This document shows positions 35,130 through 44,855 of a stretch of 64,000 nucleotides of DNA, in pieces; position 1 is the stretch's first letter, and the number at the start of each line of letters is the position of its first letter. The DNA is from Acrocarpospora corrugata. Lineage in GTDB: Bacteria > Actinomycetota > Actinomycetes > Streptosporangiales > Streptosporangiaceae. The position numbers and the translations under genes were made by a program. The stretch is from positions 62,001-126,000 of the forward strand of contig NZ_BLAD01000046.1 of NCBI RefSeq assembly GCF_009687845.1, written 5' to 3'. The notes below the pieces were generated by a model that saw only the letters and a program-made list of their open reading frames with translations, did no database searches and had not been told where the DNA came from.

Positions 35130-36013
35130 TGGCGACCTCACGCAACGGCCACCTGCTCAGGCTGCCCTTCTACCTGCTGTCCCTGACGATGATCGCGCCG
35201 TTCTACTGGATGGTCATCAGCGTGCTCAAGCCGTACTCGGAGCTGACCAGGCAGCCGCCGTCCTTCATCCCGGACACGCCCTCGCTGACCAATTTCTACG
35301 ACCCGGCGTGGACCCCGGACCAGGTCAATCCCGGCCACCAGCAGGGGCTCTTCCAGCGCTACCAGGTGGATTTCGGGTTCTGGCGGTTCATGCTGAACAG
35401 CGTCTTCATCACCACGACGATCACCGTGGGCTCGCTGCTGATCGCCTCACTCGCCGCCTACGTGCTGACGAAACACCGCATCCGGGGCAGACGCGTGCTC
35501 TTCCTCATGATCATCGCCTCGATGATGGTCCCCTGGCAGACCACCCTCGTCCCGAACTACGTGATCATGCGCAATCTGGACTGGCTGGACACCTACCAGG
35601 GCTACATCATCCCGGCCCTGGCCAAGGCGTTCGTCCTGTTCTTCCTGGTGCAGTTCCTGCATTCGATCCCGGACGAGCTGATCCAGGCGGCCCGGGTGGA
35701 CGGCGCCGGCGAATGGCGCATCTGGTGGCAGATCGTGTTGCCGCTCCTGCGCCCGGCCCTGGCCGCGATGTCCATCTTCATCGTGCTCTGGGAGTGGAAC
35801 AACTTCCTCTGGCCGCTGATCATCGTCCAGAGCGACGAGATGGCCAACGTGCCCGTCGCGCTGGCCCGCCTCAACTCCTACTTCTCCGGCGCCCAGCACC
35901 AGGGCGCCATCATGGCGGGCGGCCTGCTCGCCTCGATCCCGACGATCGTCTTCTTCCTGATCTTCCAGCGCTACTTCACCCGCGGCATCGTCCTCAGCGG
36001 CGTCAAGGGGTGA
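35129..36013 (+). CDS. Sugar ABC transporter permease (MalG type)
   Basis: A 294-residue membrane protein, coupled to the preceding permease by a one-base overlap. The EAA loop is ELIQAARVDGAGEWRIWWQI; the final helix and tail (FQRYFTRGIVLSGVKG) are typical of the MalG group. Periplasmic loop residues about 45-85 (TPDQVNPGHQQG) are longer than in small relatives. With the MalF-type partner it forms the channel of the importer. Confidence 0.92.
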   Translation: MATSRNGHLLRLPFYLLSLTMIAPFYWMVISVLKPYSELTRQPPSFIPDTPSLTNFYDPAWTPDQVNPGHQQGLFQRYQVDFGFWRFMLNSVFITTTITVGSLLIASLAAYVLTKHRIRGRRVLFLMIIASMMVPWQTTLVPNYVIMRNLDWLDTYQGYIIPALAKAFVLFFLVQFLHSIPDELIQAARVDGAGEWRIWWQIVLPLLRPALAAMSIFIVLWEWNNFLWPLIIVQSDEMANVPVALARLNSYFSGAQHQGAIMAGGLLASIPTIVFFLIFQRYFTRGIVLSGVKG

Positions 36014-36017
36014 AACG

Positions 36018-36053
36018 CGAGACGCTCCCACGGAAACCCGTGGGAGCGTCTCG
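36018..36053. terminator. Terminator after the sugar ABC operon
   Basis: GAGACGCTCCCACGG (36019-36033) and CCGTGGGAGCGTCTC (36038-36052) form a perfect 15-bp stem, extended by one outer C-G pair, with loop AAAC. It lies 6 bases after the permease stop and 16 before the end of the convergent helicase gene, so it probably works in both directions. Confidence 0.9.
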
Positions 36054-36068
36054 GCGACGTGCTAGTGA

Positions 36069-38054
36069 TCAGCGGCCGTAACGGCTGCCCGTGTGCCCGC
36101 CCTGGCGGAACCCGCCGCCGGTACGGGGACGGAAGCCGCCACTGCGCTGCTCGGCCGGACGGCCCTCACGCGACTCGGGACGAACTTCGCCGTTCCGCGA
36201 CTCGGTGCGGGGACGCTCCCCGCCCTGGTAGGAGGAGGTGCCCCGGTTGTCACCGTTGCCCCGGTATCCGCCACGGTCGCCCCGGTCCTCGAACCGGCGC
36301 GCGCCATCCCGCTCGCCGGCGAACGGACGCCCCCGGCCCGCGGGCCGGTCGGCGTTGAACGGCCGGTTGTTGTTGTACGGGCGGTCGCCCACGGCGGGAC
36401 GCTCCTGCCGGTCGTAGGCCGGCCGGTCGTTGCTGACCCGGCGGTCGTCCCGGTTGTAGGAACGCCCGTAGGACCCACTCGGACGCTCGCCGTTACGGTC
36501 GGCGGGCCGGTCGTTGGTGCGGTCGGCGGGCCGGTCGTAGGAGCGGCCGTTCTCGCGCGGCCGGTCGCCGCCGAACGTGCGCGGCCCCCGGTCGTCACGG
36601 TACTGGCCGCGAGGGGCCCCCTGGGTGTTGTCGCGGCGCGGAGCCGCGCCGTCCTCGGCCGGGCGGCGGTGGAAGTCGTCACGGTCCGGGCGGTCCGTGC
36701 GGTTCCGGTCGCCGAACCGGCGCGGACGCCGCTCGCCGTCGCCGAAGCCGCCACGCGGGCCGCGGTCGGGCTTGGCCCGCAGCGGCTTGCGCACGTCCGG
36801 CTCCCACACGGGGATGGACTCGCCGGAAGGCTGCTGCGCGCCGGCGATCTCCGCCAGCACCGGGTCGCCCGGCGTCACCTTGTGCCGCGACGGGTTGATG
36901 CCGGCCCGGCGCGCCATCGCGTCGGTGGTCCGGCGCTCGTTCGGCATGACCAGCGTGACCACCGAGCCACGCTCGCCGGCGCGAGCCGTACGGCCGCCCC
37001 GGTGCAGGTAGCTCTTGTGGTCGGCCGGCGGGTCGATGTGCAGCACCAGGGTCACGTCGTCGACGTGGATCCCGCGGGCCGCGACGTCGGTGCAGACCAG
37101 GACCTGGACGTTGCCCTCGCGGAACTCGCCGAGGATCCTGGTGCGCTGGTTCTGGCGCTTGCCGCCGTGCAGGCCACCGGCCTTGACGCCGACCCGGGCG
37201 AGCTGCTTGACCACCCGGTCCACCCCGTGCTGGGTGCGGACGAACATGATCGTACGGCCTTCGCGGGCGGCGATCTCAGCAGTGACGTCCGGCTTGTCGT
37301 GGAAGGTGACCTGGAACAGGTGGTGTTCCATCAGCTCGACCGAGGAGGTGGCCGGGGAGAGCGAGTGGGTCACCGGGTTGGTGAGGAAGCGGCGGACGAG
37401 CTTGTCCACGTCCCCGTCGAGGGTCGCCGAGAACAGCAGGCGCTGCCCGTCGGCGGGAGTCTCATCCAGGATCGCGCTGACCACCGGGAAGAAGCCGAGG
37501 TCACACATGTGGTCGGCCTCGTCCAGGATGCTCACCTGAACATCCTCAAGGGAGCATTCGCCCTGCTCCATCAGGTCGGTCAACCGGCCGGGCGTGGCCA
37601 CGACGACCTCGACGCCGCGGCGCAGCGCCTCGATCTGCTTGCCCATGGACATGCCGCCGACGACGGTCTTCATCCGCAGGCCGAGGCCGCGGCCGAGCGG
37701 TTCAAGGGCATCCGCGACCTGGAGTGCCAGCTCACGGGTGGGCACCAGGATGATCGCCTTGGGACGGCGCGGGCGCGCCTTGTCCCCCGCGATCCTGGTC
37801 ATCATCGGCAGGCCGAAGGCGAGGGTCTTGCCGGAGCCGGTCTGGCCACGGCCGAGCACATCGCTCCCGGCGAGAATGTCGGGGATGGCCGCCCGCTGGA
37901 TGGGGAACGGCGCCAAGATGCCCGCGCGGGCGAGGCCGGTGACGAGCGGCTTCGGCAATCCGAGCAGGGTGAACTCCGAAACCGCCGGCTGTTCGGCGGT
38001 TTCGGCGCGGTCAGCGTCGAGGACAACGGGCATAGCGGGGTCAAGCGTGGTCAC
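36069..38054 (-). CDS. DEAD-box RNA helicase with long Arg/Gly/Asp-rich tail
   Basis: A 661-residue protein. GTG 38054 is preferred because GGAAAGG precedes it by 9 bases; ATG 38072 lacks a ribosome binding site. The core (about 25-410) has the Q motif (FPIQRAAIP), Walker A GQTGSGKT (70-77), PTREL, DEAD (in ILDEADHMCDLGF, about 180), SAT and HRGGRTARAGERG. From about residue 423 a 240-residue tail of RGG, RPR, DRPADR and YGRSYNR-like repeats follows, likely disordered and RNA-binding, far longer than in RhlE/CsdA proteins of enteric bacteria. It unwinds structured RNA, often in cold adaptation or ribosome assembly. Confidence 0.9.
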   Translation of the reverse strand: MTTLDPAMPVVLDADRAETAEQPAVSEFTLLGLPKPLVTGLARAGILAPFPIQRAAIPDILAGSDVLGRGQTGSGKTLAFGLPMMTRIAGDKARPRRPKAIILVPTRELALQVADALEPLGRGLGLRMKTVVGGMSMGKQIEALRRGVEVVVATPGRLTDLMEQGECSLEDVQVSILDEADHMCDLGFFPVVSAILDETPADGQRLLFSATLDGDVDKLVRRFLTNPVTHSLSPATSSVELMEHHLFQVTFHDKPDVTAEIAAREGRTIMFVRTQHGVDRVVKQLARVGVKAGGLHGGKRQNQRTRILGEFREGNVQVLVCTDVAARGIHVDDVTLVLHIDPPADHKSYLHRGGRTARAGERGSVVTLVMPNERRTTDAMARRAGINPSRHKVTPGDPVLAEIAGAQQPSGESIPVWEPDVRKPLRAKPDRGPRGGFGDGERRPRRFGDRNRTDRPDRDDFHRRPAEDGAAPRRDNTQGAPRGQYRDDRGPRTFGGDRPRENGRSYDRPADRTNDRPADRNGERPSGSYGRSYNRDDRRVSNDRPAYDRQERPAVGDRPYNNNRPFNADRPAGRGRPFAGERDGARRFEDRGDRGGYRGNGDNRGTSSYQGGERPRTESRNGEVRPESREGRPAEQRSGGFRPRTGGGFRQGGHTGSRYGR

Positions 38055-38395
38055 GAAGTCGTGCCTTTCCATAGAAGATGACGTGCCGCAGCACGGGCGT
38101 GGGCGCGTCACTTCTGCGTAAGGACGAGCCGGGTGTCCGGACGGCCTGAGGCCGTAACCGGATAGGCACCCCTTTCAGGTGCCGGACGGTGCCGGTTCTG
38201 CGCACCGCCCCTGAGGCCGGGGATCCGTCCCCGGCCACGTCGCCGCCACGTCAGCGTGGCGCGAAGTCTGCTCAGCAGTGTGCAGGTGCCGCGGTTCACA
38301 GTCGCGGCGCGTGGTCACAAATCGTGACCGACCCAGCGGCCTTTGAAGGCCGGAGTCCGACCCATCTTACCCTGGATTTCGGACCACCATGAACA
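38055..38395 (-). promoter_or_regulatory. Structured leader/intergenic region upstream of the helicase gene
   Basis: The 341-base gap between sufT and the helicase start contains several perfect hairpins: ACGGCCT/AGGCCGT (38141-38155), GGCACC/GGTGCC (about 38165-38183), GGCCGGGGA/TCCCCGGCC (38215-38236), GCCACG/CGTGGC (38245-38260) and GGTCAC/GTGACC (38313-38329). No gene is seen. Some may terminate the suf operon; those nearer 38054 may form a structured 5' leader controlling the helicase mRNA. Confidence 0.5.
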
Positions 38396-38764
38396 TCAAA
38401 CGTTGAAGCCCAGCATCCGCAGCTGGTCCCGGCCCTCATCGGTGATCTTGTCGGGCCCCCACGGCGGCAGCCAGACCCAGTTGATGACCACGCCGGAGGC
38501 CATGTCGGCCAGGGCCGAGTTGGCCTGCTCCTCGATGACGTCGGTGAGCGGGCAGGCCGCGCTGGTGAGCGTCATGTCGATGGTGACGATCGGCCGGTCG
38601 CCCTCGGCGGCCGGGTCCAGGTTGAGGCCGTAGATCAGGCCCAGGTCCACGACGTTGATCCCGAGCTCGGGGTCGACGACGTCCTTCAGCGCCTCCATCA
38701 CGTCGTCCAGCGCCAGATCACCGTCATAGGTCGCCGCGGTGGGCGTCTCAGTGGGCTTGCTCAT
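38396..38764 (-). CDS. sufT: SufT/MIP18 family Fe-S assembly protein
   Basis: A 122-residue DUF59 protein from ATG 38764 (GAGGAG upstream). DVMEALKDVVDPELGINVVD and LGLIYGLNLDPA are the family hallmarks, and the CPLTD motif holds the conserved Cys. SufT proteins assist maturation of Fe-S enzymes, particularly when cluster demand is high. It is the last gene of the suf operon; the start overlaps the sufU stop by one base. Confidence 0.9.
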   Translation of the reverse strand: MSKPTETPTAATYDGDLALDDVMEALKDVVDPELGINVVDLGLIYGLNLDPAAEGDRPIVTIDMTLTSAACPLTDVIEEQANSALADMASGVVINWVWLPPWGPDKITDEGRDQLRMLGFNV

Positions 38765-39195
38765 CAGGAACTCCTCACCACAGCGTCCTTGTATGCCATC
38801 CAGGCCAGCAGCGCGCACTTCACCCGCGCCGGGAACTTCGCCACCCCGGCGAACGCGATCGCGTCGCCGAGCACCTCTTCGTCGGCTTCGACCTTGCCCC
38901 GGCCCTGCATGAGCCGGGTGAACTCGTCGACCACCGTGAGCGACTCCGTCACGGTGGCCCCCGCGGTCAGCTCGTGCAGCACCGACGCGGCGGCCTGGCT
39001 GATCGAGCAGCCCTGCCCTTCGTATGACACGTCGGCGACCTTGCCCGACTCCACCTTGACCCGCAGCGTGATCTCGTCACCACAGGTCGGGTTCACGTGG
39101 TGAACCTCGGTGTCGTACGGCTCCCGCAGGCCACGCCCCTGCGGGTGCTTGTAATGCTCCAGGATCAGCTCCTGGTACATCGATTCCGTGATCAT
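38764..39195 (-). CDS. sufU: SufU zinc-dependent sulfurtransferase
   Basis: A 143-residue IscU-like protein with the three conserved Cys in PTCGDEITLRV, GQGCSISQAAAS and RVKCALLAWMAYKD. The spacing between the first two Cys is the long SufU form. In Gram-positive bacteria SufU accepts persulfide from SufS through a Zn site rather than acting as the scaffold. The ATG overlaps the sufS stop (ATGA). Confidence 0.93.
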   Translation of the reverse strand: MITESMYQELILEHYKHPQGRGLREPYDTEVHHVNPTCGDEITLRVKVESGKVADVSYEGQGCSISQAAASVLHELTAGATVTESLTVVDEFTRLMQGRGKVEADEEVLGDAIAFAGVAKFPARVKCALLAWMAYKDAVVRSS

Positions 39196-40463
39196 TCAAA
39201 CACTTTCTGCACATGACGGAGCCCGCGAACCAGGGCGTCGATCTCGTCGGTGGTGTTGTAAAGGTACAACGAGGCCCGCGTCGTGGCCGGGATCCCGAAC
39301 CGCAGATGCAGCGGCCGCGCGCAATGGTGCCCTACCCGTACGGCGATGCCGAACACATCATCGAGGACTTGCCCCACATCGTGCGGATGAATATCCATTC
39401 CGCCCGATGTCTTCAACGTGAACGACACCGTGCCCCCGCGCGCCACCAGCGTGCGCGGACCAATCACCTGCAATCCCGAGATTTCCTGCAATGCCTCCAA
39501 CGCGTACCCGGTCAGATGCTGTTCCCACGCCTTGATCTCGGGCATCCCGATCTCGGACAGGTAGTCCACCGCCGCGCCCAGCCCGACCGCCTCCACGATC
39601 GGCGGCGTCCCGGCCTCAAATTTGTGCGGCAGCGGCGCGTAGGTCGAGTGGTCCATCCAGACCGCCTCGATCATCTCGCCGCCGCCCAGGAACGGCGGCA
39701 TCGCGTTCAGCAGCTCGGACTTGCCCCAGAGCACCCCGATCCCAGAGGGACCGACCATCTTGTGCCCGGTGAAGGCGATGAAGTCCACCCCGAGCTCGGC
39801 CACGTCCACCTTCTTGTGCGGCACGGCCTGGGAGGAGTCGAGCAGGACCAGCGCGCCCACCTGGCGGGCCCTGGCCAAGATGGGCGAGATCGAGTTGACC
39901 GTGCCCAGCACGTTGGACTGGTGCGCGAACGCGACGATCTTCGTCCGCTCGTTGACCAGTTCGTCCAGGTTCGACAGGTCCAGCCGGCCCTCGTCGGTGA
40001 CGCCGAACCAGCGCAGCGTGGCGCCGCTGCGCTGGGCCGCGAACTGCCACGGCACGATGTTGGAGTGGTGCTCCATCTCGGTGATGACGATCTCGTCACC
40101 GGGGGCGAGCCGGAACCGCTCGTCGGTGTTCAGCGGGTTGCCGAAGGCGTACGCGACCAGGTTGATGGCCTCGGAGGCGTTCTTGGTGAAGATCACCTCG
40201 TCCCGCGAGGGCGCGCCGACGAAGGCGGCGACCTTGTCGCGGGCGTCCTCGTACGCCTCGGTGGACTCGGCGCCCAGCGCGTGGTGGGCCCGCCCGACGT
40301 TGCTGTAGTGCATCGTCAGGTGTTCCCGCATCGCCTCGATCACCTGGACCGGCTTCTGCGAGGAGTTGCCGGAGTCCAGGTAGATCAGCGGCCGCCCGCC
40401 GGGCAGCTCGCGGGACAGGACCGGGAAGTCCTTCCTGATCCGCTCCACATCAAGACCGCTCAT
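39192..40463 (-). CDS. sufS: Cysteine desulfurase SufS
   Basis: A 423-residue PLP enzyme releasing sulfur from cysteine as persulfide. The PLP Lys lies in FTGHKMVGPSGIGVLWG, TEMEHHSNIVPWQ is the catalytic His region, and the persulfide Cys is in VRVGHHCARPL near the C-terminus. Start ATG overlaps the sufC stop by one base. Partner of SufU in this operon. Confidence 0.95.
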   Translation of the reverse strand: MSGLDVERIRKDFPVLSRELPGGRPLIYLDSGNSSQKPVQVIEAMREHLTMHYSNVGRAHHALGAESTEAYEDARDKVAAFVGAPSRDEVIFTKNASEAINLVAYAFGNPLNTDERFRLAPGDEIVITEMEHHSNIVPWQFAAQRSGATLRWFGVTDEGRLDLSNLDELVNERTKIVAFAHQSNVLGTVNSISPILARARQVGALVLLDSSQAVPHKKVDVAELGVDFIAFTGHKMVGPSGIGVLWGKSELLNAMPPFLGGGEMIEAVWMDHSTYAPLPHKFEAGTPPIVEAVGLGAAVDYLSEIGMPEIKAWEQHLTGYALEALQEISGLQVIGPRTLVARGGTVSFTLKTSGGMDIHPHDVGQVLDDVFGIAVRVGHHCARPLHLRFGIPATTRASLYLYNTTDEIDALVRGLRHVQKVFE

Positions 40464-41209
40464 CAGTGCGCGGCCTTCGTGTACGCCTCGTAGCCCTCGT
40501 CCTCCAGCTTCTCGGCCAGCTCGGCACCGCCCTCTTCGACGATCCGGCCGGCGGAGAAGACGTGCACGAAGTCGGGCTTCACGTAGCGCAGGATCCGGGT
40601 GTAGTGCGTGATCAGCAGCACGCCGGTGTCGCCGCTCTCGCGGAACCGGTTGATGCCCTCGGAGACCACCCGCAGCGCGTCCACGTCCAGGCCCGAGTCG
40701 GTCTCGTCCAGCACGGCGATCTTCGGCTTGAGCAGCTCCAGCTGGAGGATCTCGTGCCGCTTCTTCTCACCGCCGGAGAAGCCCTCGTTGGTGTTGCGGG
40801 TCGCGAACGAGCTGTCGATGGCCAGCGCGTCCATGCCCTTCTTCAGGTCCTTGGCGAACTCGCGCAGCTTGGGGGCCTCGCCGCGGACGGCCGTGACGGC
40901 GCTGCGCAGGAAGTTGGAGACCGACACGCCGGGCACCTCGACGGGGTACTGCATGGCCAGGAACAGCCCGGCCCGCGCCCGCTCGTCGACGGTCATGTCC
41001 AGCAGGTCCTCGCCGTCCAGCAGGACCCGGCCCGAGGTGATCGTGTACTTGGGGTGGCCCGCGATGGCGTAGGCGAGGGTGGACTTGCCGGAGCCGTTGG
41101 GGCCCATGATGGCGTGCGTCTCACCGGAGCGGACGACCAGGTCGACCCCCTTGAGGATCTCCTTGTCGCCGACGGAGACGTGCAGGTCGTGAATCTCAAG
41201 CGTGGACAC
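40463..41209 (-). CDS. sufC: Fe-S assembly ATPase SufC
   Basis: A 248-residue ABC-type ATPase from GTG 41209, preceded by AAGGAG. Walker A is GPNGSGKST, the signature region is FSGGEKKRHEI, Walker B is IAVLDETDSGLD, and the H-loop His lies in LLITHYTRIL. SufC works with SufB and SufD as the scaffold complex. It lies two bases after the Rieske gene. Confidence 0.96.
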   Translation of the reverse strand: MSTLEIHDLHVSVGDKEILKGVDLVVRSGETHAIMGPNGSGKSTLAYAIAGHPKYTITSGRVLLDGEDLLDMTVDERARAGLFLAMQYPVEVPGVSVSNFLRSAVTAVRGEAPKLREFAKDLKKGMDALAIDSSFATRNTNEGFSGGEKKRHEILQLELLKPKIAVLDETDSGLDVDALRVVSEGINRFRESGDTGVLLITHYTRILRYVKPDFVHVFSAGRIVEEGGAELAEKLEDEGYEAYTKAAH

Positions 41210-41211
41210 GG

Positions 41212-41529
41212 TTATGACTCCTTCGAGAGCGAGACATACACGTCGTCGCCGTCGATCTTGACTCGGTAGGTGGGGACGGGCTTGGTGGCCGGCGGACCGG
41301 TCGGCTTGCCGGTGGCCACATCGAAGCAAGAGCCGTGCAGCCAGCATTCGAGGGTGCCCTGGTAGACGTCGCCCTCGCTCAGCTTGACCTCGGCGTGCGA
41401 GCAGACGTCGCGGAGCGCGAACACCCCGTCGCCGGAGCGCACCAGCGCGACGGGCGTGCCGTCGACCTCGACGGGGATGACCCCTTCAGCCGGGATGTCG
41501 CCCAGCTTGCAGACTTTTTCGAACGTCAT
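41212..41529 (-). CDS. Rieske-type [2Fe-2S] ferredoxin within the suf operon
   Basis: A 105-residue protein with the Rieske motifs CSHAEVKL and CWLHGSCFD (C-x-H and C-x2-H ligands). It resembles the NirD/BphF-type small ferredoxins that are usual in actinobacterial suf operons. It may supply electrons or act as a cluster carrier. The ATG overlaps the sufD stop (ATGA). Confidence 0.92.
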   Translation of the reverse strand: MTFEKVCKLGDIPAEGVIPVEVDGTPVALVRSGDGVFALRDVCSHAEVKLSEGDVYQGTLECWLHGSCFDVATGKPTGPPATKPVPTYRVKIDGDDVYVSLSKES

Positions 41530-42644
41530 CGGGAGAGCTCCGCCTCCACCGCCGCGAGCACCCGCTCCTGGATCTCGGGCACCTGGATGCGCTCGATCAG
41601 CTCGTTGAAGAAGCCGTGCACGACCAGCCGCCGCGCCTCCTTCTCGGGGATGCCGCGCGCCTGCAGGTAGAACAGGTGCTCGTCGTCGAGCCGGCCGGAC
41701 GCGGAGGCGTGCCCCGCGCCGGTGATCTCACCGGTGAGGATCTCCAGGTTCGGCACCGAGTCCGCCCGGGCCCCGTCGGTGAGCAGCAGGTTGCGGTTGA
41801 GCTCGTAGGTGTCGGTCCCGGTGGCCTCGGCGCGGATGATGACGTCGCCGATCCAGACGGTGTGGGAGTCGTTGCCCTGCAGGCCGCCCTTGTAGATCAC
41901 GTTGCTGCGGCAGTCGGGCACGCTGTGGTCCACCAGGAGCCGGTGTTCCTGGTGCTGCCCGGTGTCGGCGAAGTAGAGGCCGATCAGCTCGGCGTCACCG
42001 CCGGGCCCCGCGTAGGAGACCCGCGGGGAGAGCCGGACCAGGTCGCCGCCGAGGGTGACCACGATCGACTTGAAGGTGGCGTCCCGGCCGACCAGCGCGG
42101 TGTGCTGGGCCAGGTGCACCGCGTCCCGCTCGCCGTCCTGCACGGCCACGAAGGTGACCTTCGCGCCGTCCCCGACCAGGAACTCGACGTTCCCGGCCCG
42201 GACCCCGGTCCCGGTGTGGGTGATCACGACGACGACCTCGGCCATCGCCTTGACGTCCACCACCAGGTGGGTGAAGAGCGTGCCGCCCTGGCCGTGCACG
42301 TCGATCCTGATCGGCTCGCCGACCACGGCCTCGCGCGGCACGGTGATCACGGTCGCCTTCTCGAACGACGCGTACGCCTGCGCCGCCACCCGGTCGGACG
42401 GCTTGCCGGCCTTGCCCACCCGGGGGTCCCCACGGCCGACCAGTTCGGAACCGATCCCCTCGGGGAGGAAGAGTTCCACCTTGTCGGTGCCGTCGGCGAC
42501 GGCGGACCCGTCGTGCAGGCCCTTCAGCCGGGACAGCGGGGTGAACCGCCACTCCTCTTCCCGGCCGGTGGGGACCGGGAAATCGGCGAGGTCGTATGAG
42601 GCCTTCTCGTGGAGGGTCACGAGAGGCTTGGTCTCCAGGCCCAT
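41526..42644 (-). CDS. sufD: Fe-S assembly protein SufD
   Basis: A 372-residue beta-helix protein homologous to SufB. The C-terminal half carries VDHSVPDCRSNVIYKGGLQG, then RNLLLTDGARADSVPNLEIL and GHASASGRLDDEHLFYLQAR, the SufBD core. The start ATG is two bases after the sufB TGA. It partners SufB and SufC in the scaffold. Confidence 0.94.
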   Translation of the reverse strand: MGLETKPLVTLHEKASYDLADFPVPTGREEEWRFTPLSRLKGLHDGSAVADGTDKVELFLPEGIGSELVGRGDPRVGKAGKPSDRVAAQAYASFEKATVITVPREAVVGEPIRIDVHGQGGTLFTHLVVDVKAMAEVVVVITHTGTGVRAGNVEFLVGDGAKVTFVAVQDGERDAVHLAQHTALVGRDATFKSIVVTLGGDLVRLSPRVSYAGPGGDAELIGLYFADTGQHQEHRLLVDHSVPDCRSNVIYKGGLQGNDSHTVWIGDVIIRAEATGTDTYELNRNLLLTDGARADSVPNLEILTGEITGAGHASASGRLDDEHLFYLQARGIPEKEARRLVVHGFFNELIERIQVPEIQERVLAAVEAELSR

Positions 42645-42646
42645 CG

Positions 42647-44059
42647 TCAGCCCACCGCTCCTTCCATCTGGAGTTCGATGAGCCGGTTGAGCTCCAGCGC
42701 GTACTCCATCGGGAGTTCCCGCGCGATCGGCTCGACGAAGCCCCGGACGATCATCGCCATCGCCTCGTCCTCGCCCAGGCCGCGGCTCATCAGGTAGAAG
42801 AGCTGGTCCTCGGAGACCTTGGAGACGGTGGCCTCGTGGCCCATGGAGACGTCGTCCTCGCGGACGTCCACGTACGGATAGGTGTCGGAGCGGCTGATCT
42901 GGTCGACCAGCAGCGCGTCGCACTTCACCGTCGACGCCGACCCGTGCGCGCCCTCCTCGATCTGCACCAGGCCGCGGTACGACGTGCGCCCGCCGCCCCG
43001 CGCCACCGACTTGGAGATGATGGTGGAGGAGGTGTTCGGCGCGAGGTGCACCATCTTCGCCCCGGCGTCCTGGTGCTGGCCCTCGCCCGCGAACGCGACC
43101 GACAGGGTCTCGCCCTTGGCGTGCTCGCCCATCAGGTAGACGGCCGGGTACTTCATGGTGACCTTGGAGCCGATGTTGCCGTCGATCCACTCCATGGTCG
43201 CGCCCTCGTACGCCACGGCGCGCTTGGTGACCAGGTTGTAGACGTTGTTCGACCAGTTCTGGATGGTCGTGTACCGGCAGCGCGCGCCCTTCTTCACGAT
43301 GATCTCCACGACCGCGGAGTGCAGCGAGTCGGAGGAGTAGATCGGCGCGGTGCAGCCCTCGACGTAGTGCACGTACGAGTTCTCGTCGACGATGATCAGG
43401 GTGCGCTCGAACTGGCCCATGTTCTCGGTGTTGATCCGGAAGTAGGCCTGCAGCGGGATCTCCACGTTGACGTTCGGCGGCACGTAGATGAAGGAGCCGC
43501 CGGACCAGGTCGCCGTGTTGAGCGCGGCGAACTTGTTGTCGCCGACCGGGATGACCGAGCCGAAGTACTCCCTGAAGAGCTCCTCGTGCTCGCGCAGGCC
43601 GGTGTCGGTGTCGACGAAGATGACACCCTTCTCCTCAAGGTCCTCGCGGATCTTGTGGTAGACCACCTCGGACTCGTACTGCGCGGCGACGCCCGCGATG
43701 AGGCGCTGCTTCTCCGCCTCCGGGATGCCGAGCCGGTCGTAGGTGTTCCTGATGTCGTCGGGCAGCTCGTCCCAGGACGCGGCCTGCTTCTCGGTCGAGC
43801 GGACGAAGTACTTGATGTTGTCGAAATCGATGCCGGTCAGGTCGGAGCCCCAGGTGGGCATGGGCTTCCTGCCGAACAGCCGCAGGCCCTTCAGCCGCAG
43901 GTCGAGCATCCACTCCGGCTCGTTCTTGAGCCCGGAGATGTTGCGGACGACGTCCTCGGAAAGGCCACGGCGCGCCGTGGATCCCGCGGCGTCCGAGTCG
44001 GACCAGCCGAACTTATAGTTCCCGAGGCCTTCCAGCTCCGGGCGGTCGGTGACAGTCAC
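42647..44059 (-). CDS. sufB: Fe-S assembly scaffold SufB
   Basis: A 470-residue protein from GTG 44059 with GGAGTCCGGAAG before it; an open frame further upstream is antisense-type extension. It has the SufB signatures [40 protein letters not shown] and the cluster-forming Cys in STVKCDALL. SufB is the main scaffold for nascent clusters. GTGA overlap with sufR stop. Confidence 0.96.
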   Translation of the reverse strand: MTVTDRPELEGLGNYKFGWSDSDAAGSTARRGLSEDVVRNISGLKNEPEWMLDLRLKGLRLFGRKPMPTWGSDLTGIDFDNIKYFVRSTEKQAASWDELPDDIRNTYDRLGIPEAEKQRLIAGVAAQYESEVVYHKIREDLEEKGVIFVDTDTGLREHEELFREYFGSVIPVGDNKFAALNTATWSGGSFIYVPPNVNVEIPLQAYFRINTENMGQFERTLIIVDENSYVHYVEGCTAPIYSSDSLHSAVVEIIVKKGARCRYTTIQNWSNNVYNLVTKRAVAYEGATMEWIDGNIGSKVTMKYPAVYLMGEHAKGETLSVAFAGEGQHQDAGAKMVHLAPNTSSTIISKSVARGGGRTSYRGLVQIEEGAHGSASTVKCDALLVDQISRSDTYPYVDVREDDVSMGHEATVSKVSEDQLFYLMSRGLGEDEAMAMIVRGFVEPIARELPMEYALELNRLIELQMEGAVG

Positions 44060-44784
44060 CTTCCGGACTCCTTGCTCTCTCTGTGGTGTCTGGGGCTTAC
44101 GTGCGTGGTGCAGATGCCGTCGCCGTGGGCGATGGTGGCCAGCCGCTGCACGGGCGTGCCGAGCAGTTGCCCGAACGCCTCGGTCTCGGCCTCGCACAGC
44201 TGGGGAAACGCCGCGGCCACGTGCGCGACCGGGCAGTGGTGCTGGCACAGCTGCTCCCCGCCGGTGCCGGTCTTGCTCGCCGAGGCGGCGTAGCCGTCGG
44301 CGGACAGTGCCTCGGCCAGGACCCGCAGCCGCTGGTCCTCCGGCACCTCGCGCATAATGGGCGTGAGGCGCGAGACCAGGGCCGATACCTGTGACCTGGC
44401 GAAGTCCGCGACGGCTTCGTCGCCGAGGCGGTCGGCCAGGAAGCGCAGCGCGCTCCCGGCCAGGTCGTCATAGGCGTGCTCGAAGGCGCTGCGGCCGGCG
44501 TCGGTGATGCCGAACAGCTTGGCCGGGCGGCCCCGGCCGCGCTGGCCGCGCTGCCGTGCCGTCCGCGGCTCGATCATGCCTTCGGTCAGGAGTGCGTCGA
44601 GATGGCGGCGGACGGCGGCGGGGGTGAGCCCGAGCCGTTCGCCGAGCGCGGCGGCGGTCACCGGGCCGTGCTCCAGGATGAGCCGGGCGACGCGGGCACG
44701 GGTCCCGCGCTCGGCCGGCGGCACCGCGGAAGCCCGCGAGGCCGCGCTCTCCCTGGTGTTCACCGTCCCGGTCACGTATTTCAC
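44056..44784 (-). CDS. sufR: SufR-like Fe-S sensing repressor
   Basis: A protein of about 242 residues. An ArsR/DeoR-type winged helix ([40 protein letters not shown]) is followed by a C-terminal cluster-binding region with Cys in [14 protein letters not shown] and PQLCEAE. SufR represses the suf operon when its cluster is intact. The start is uncertain: the frame is open to TTG 44820; GTG 44784 is chosen because TTGTGG and CACACT fit a leaderless promoter just upstream. It heads the operon, GTGA-coupled to sufB. Confidence 0.85.
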   Translation of the reverse strand: MKYVTGTVNTRESAASRASAVPPAERGTRARVARLILEHGPVTAAALGERLGLTPAAVRRHLDALLTEGMIEPRTARQRGQRGRGRPAKLFGITDAGRSAFEHAYDDLAGSALRFLADRLGDEAVADFARSQVSALVSRLTPIMREVPEDQRLRVLAEALSADGYAASASKTGTGGEQLCQHHCPVAHVAAAFPQLCEAETEAFGQLLGTPVQRLATIAHGDGICTTHVSPRHHRESKESGR

Positions 44785-44855
44785 AACATCAGTGTGCCGT
44801 AATTCCTTCCCCCACCACAAACGGAAGCCGAAACACGGGAAATGGAATTTGTCAC

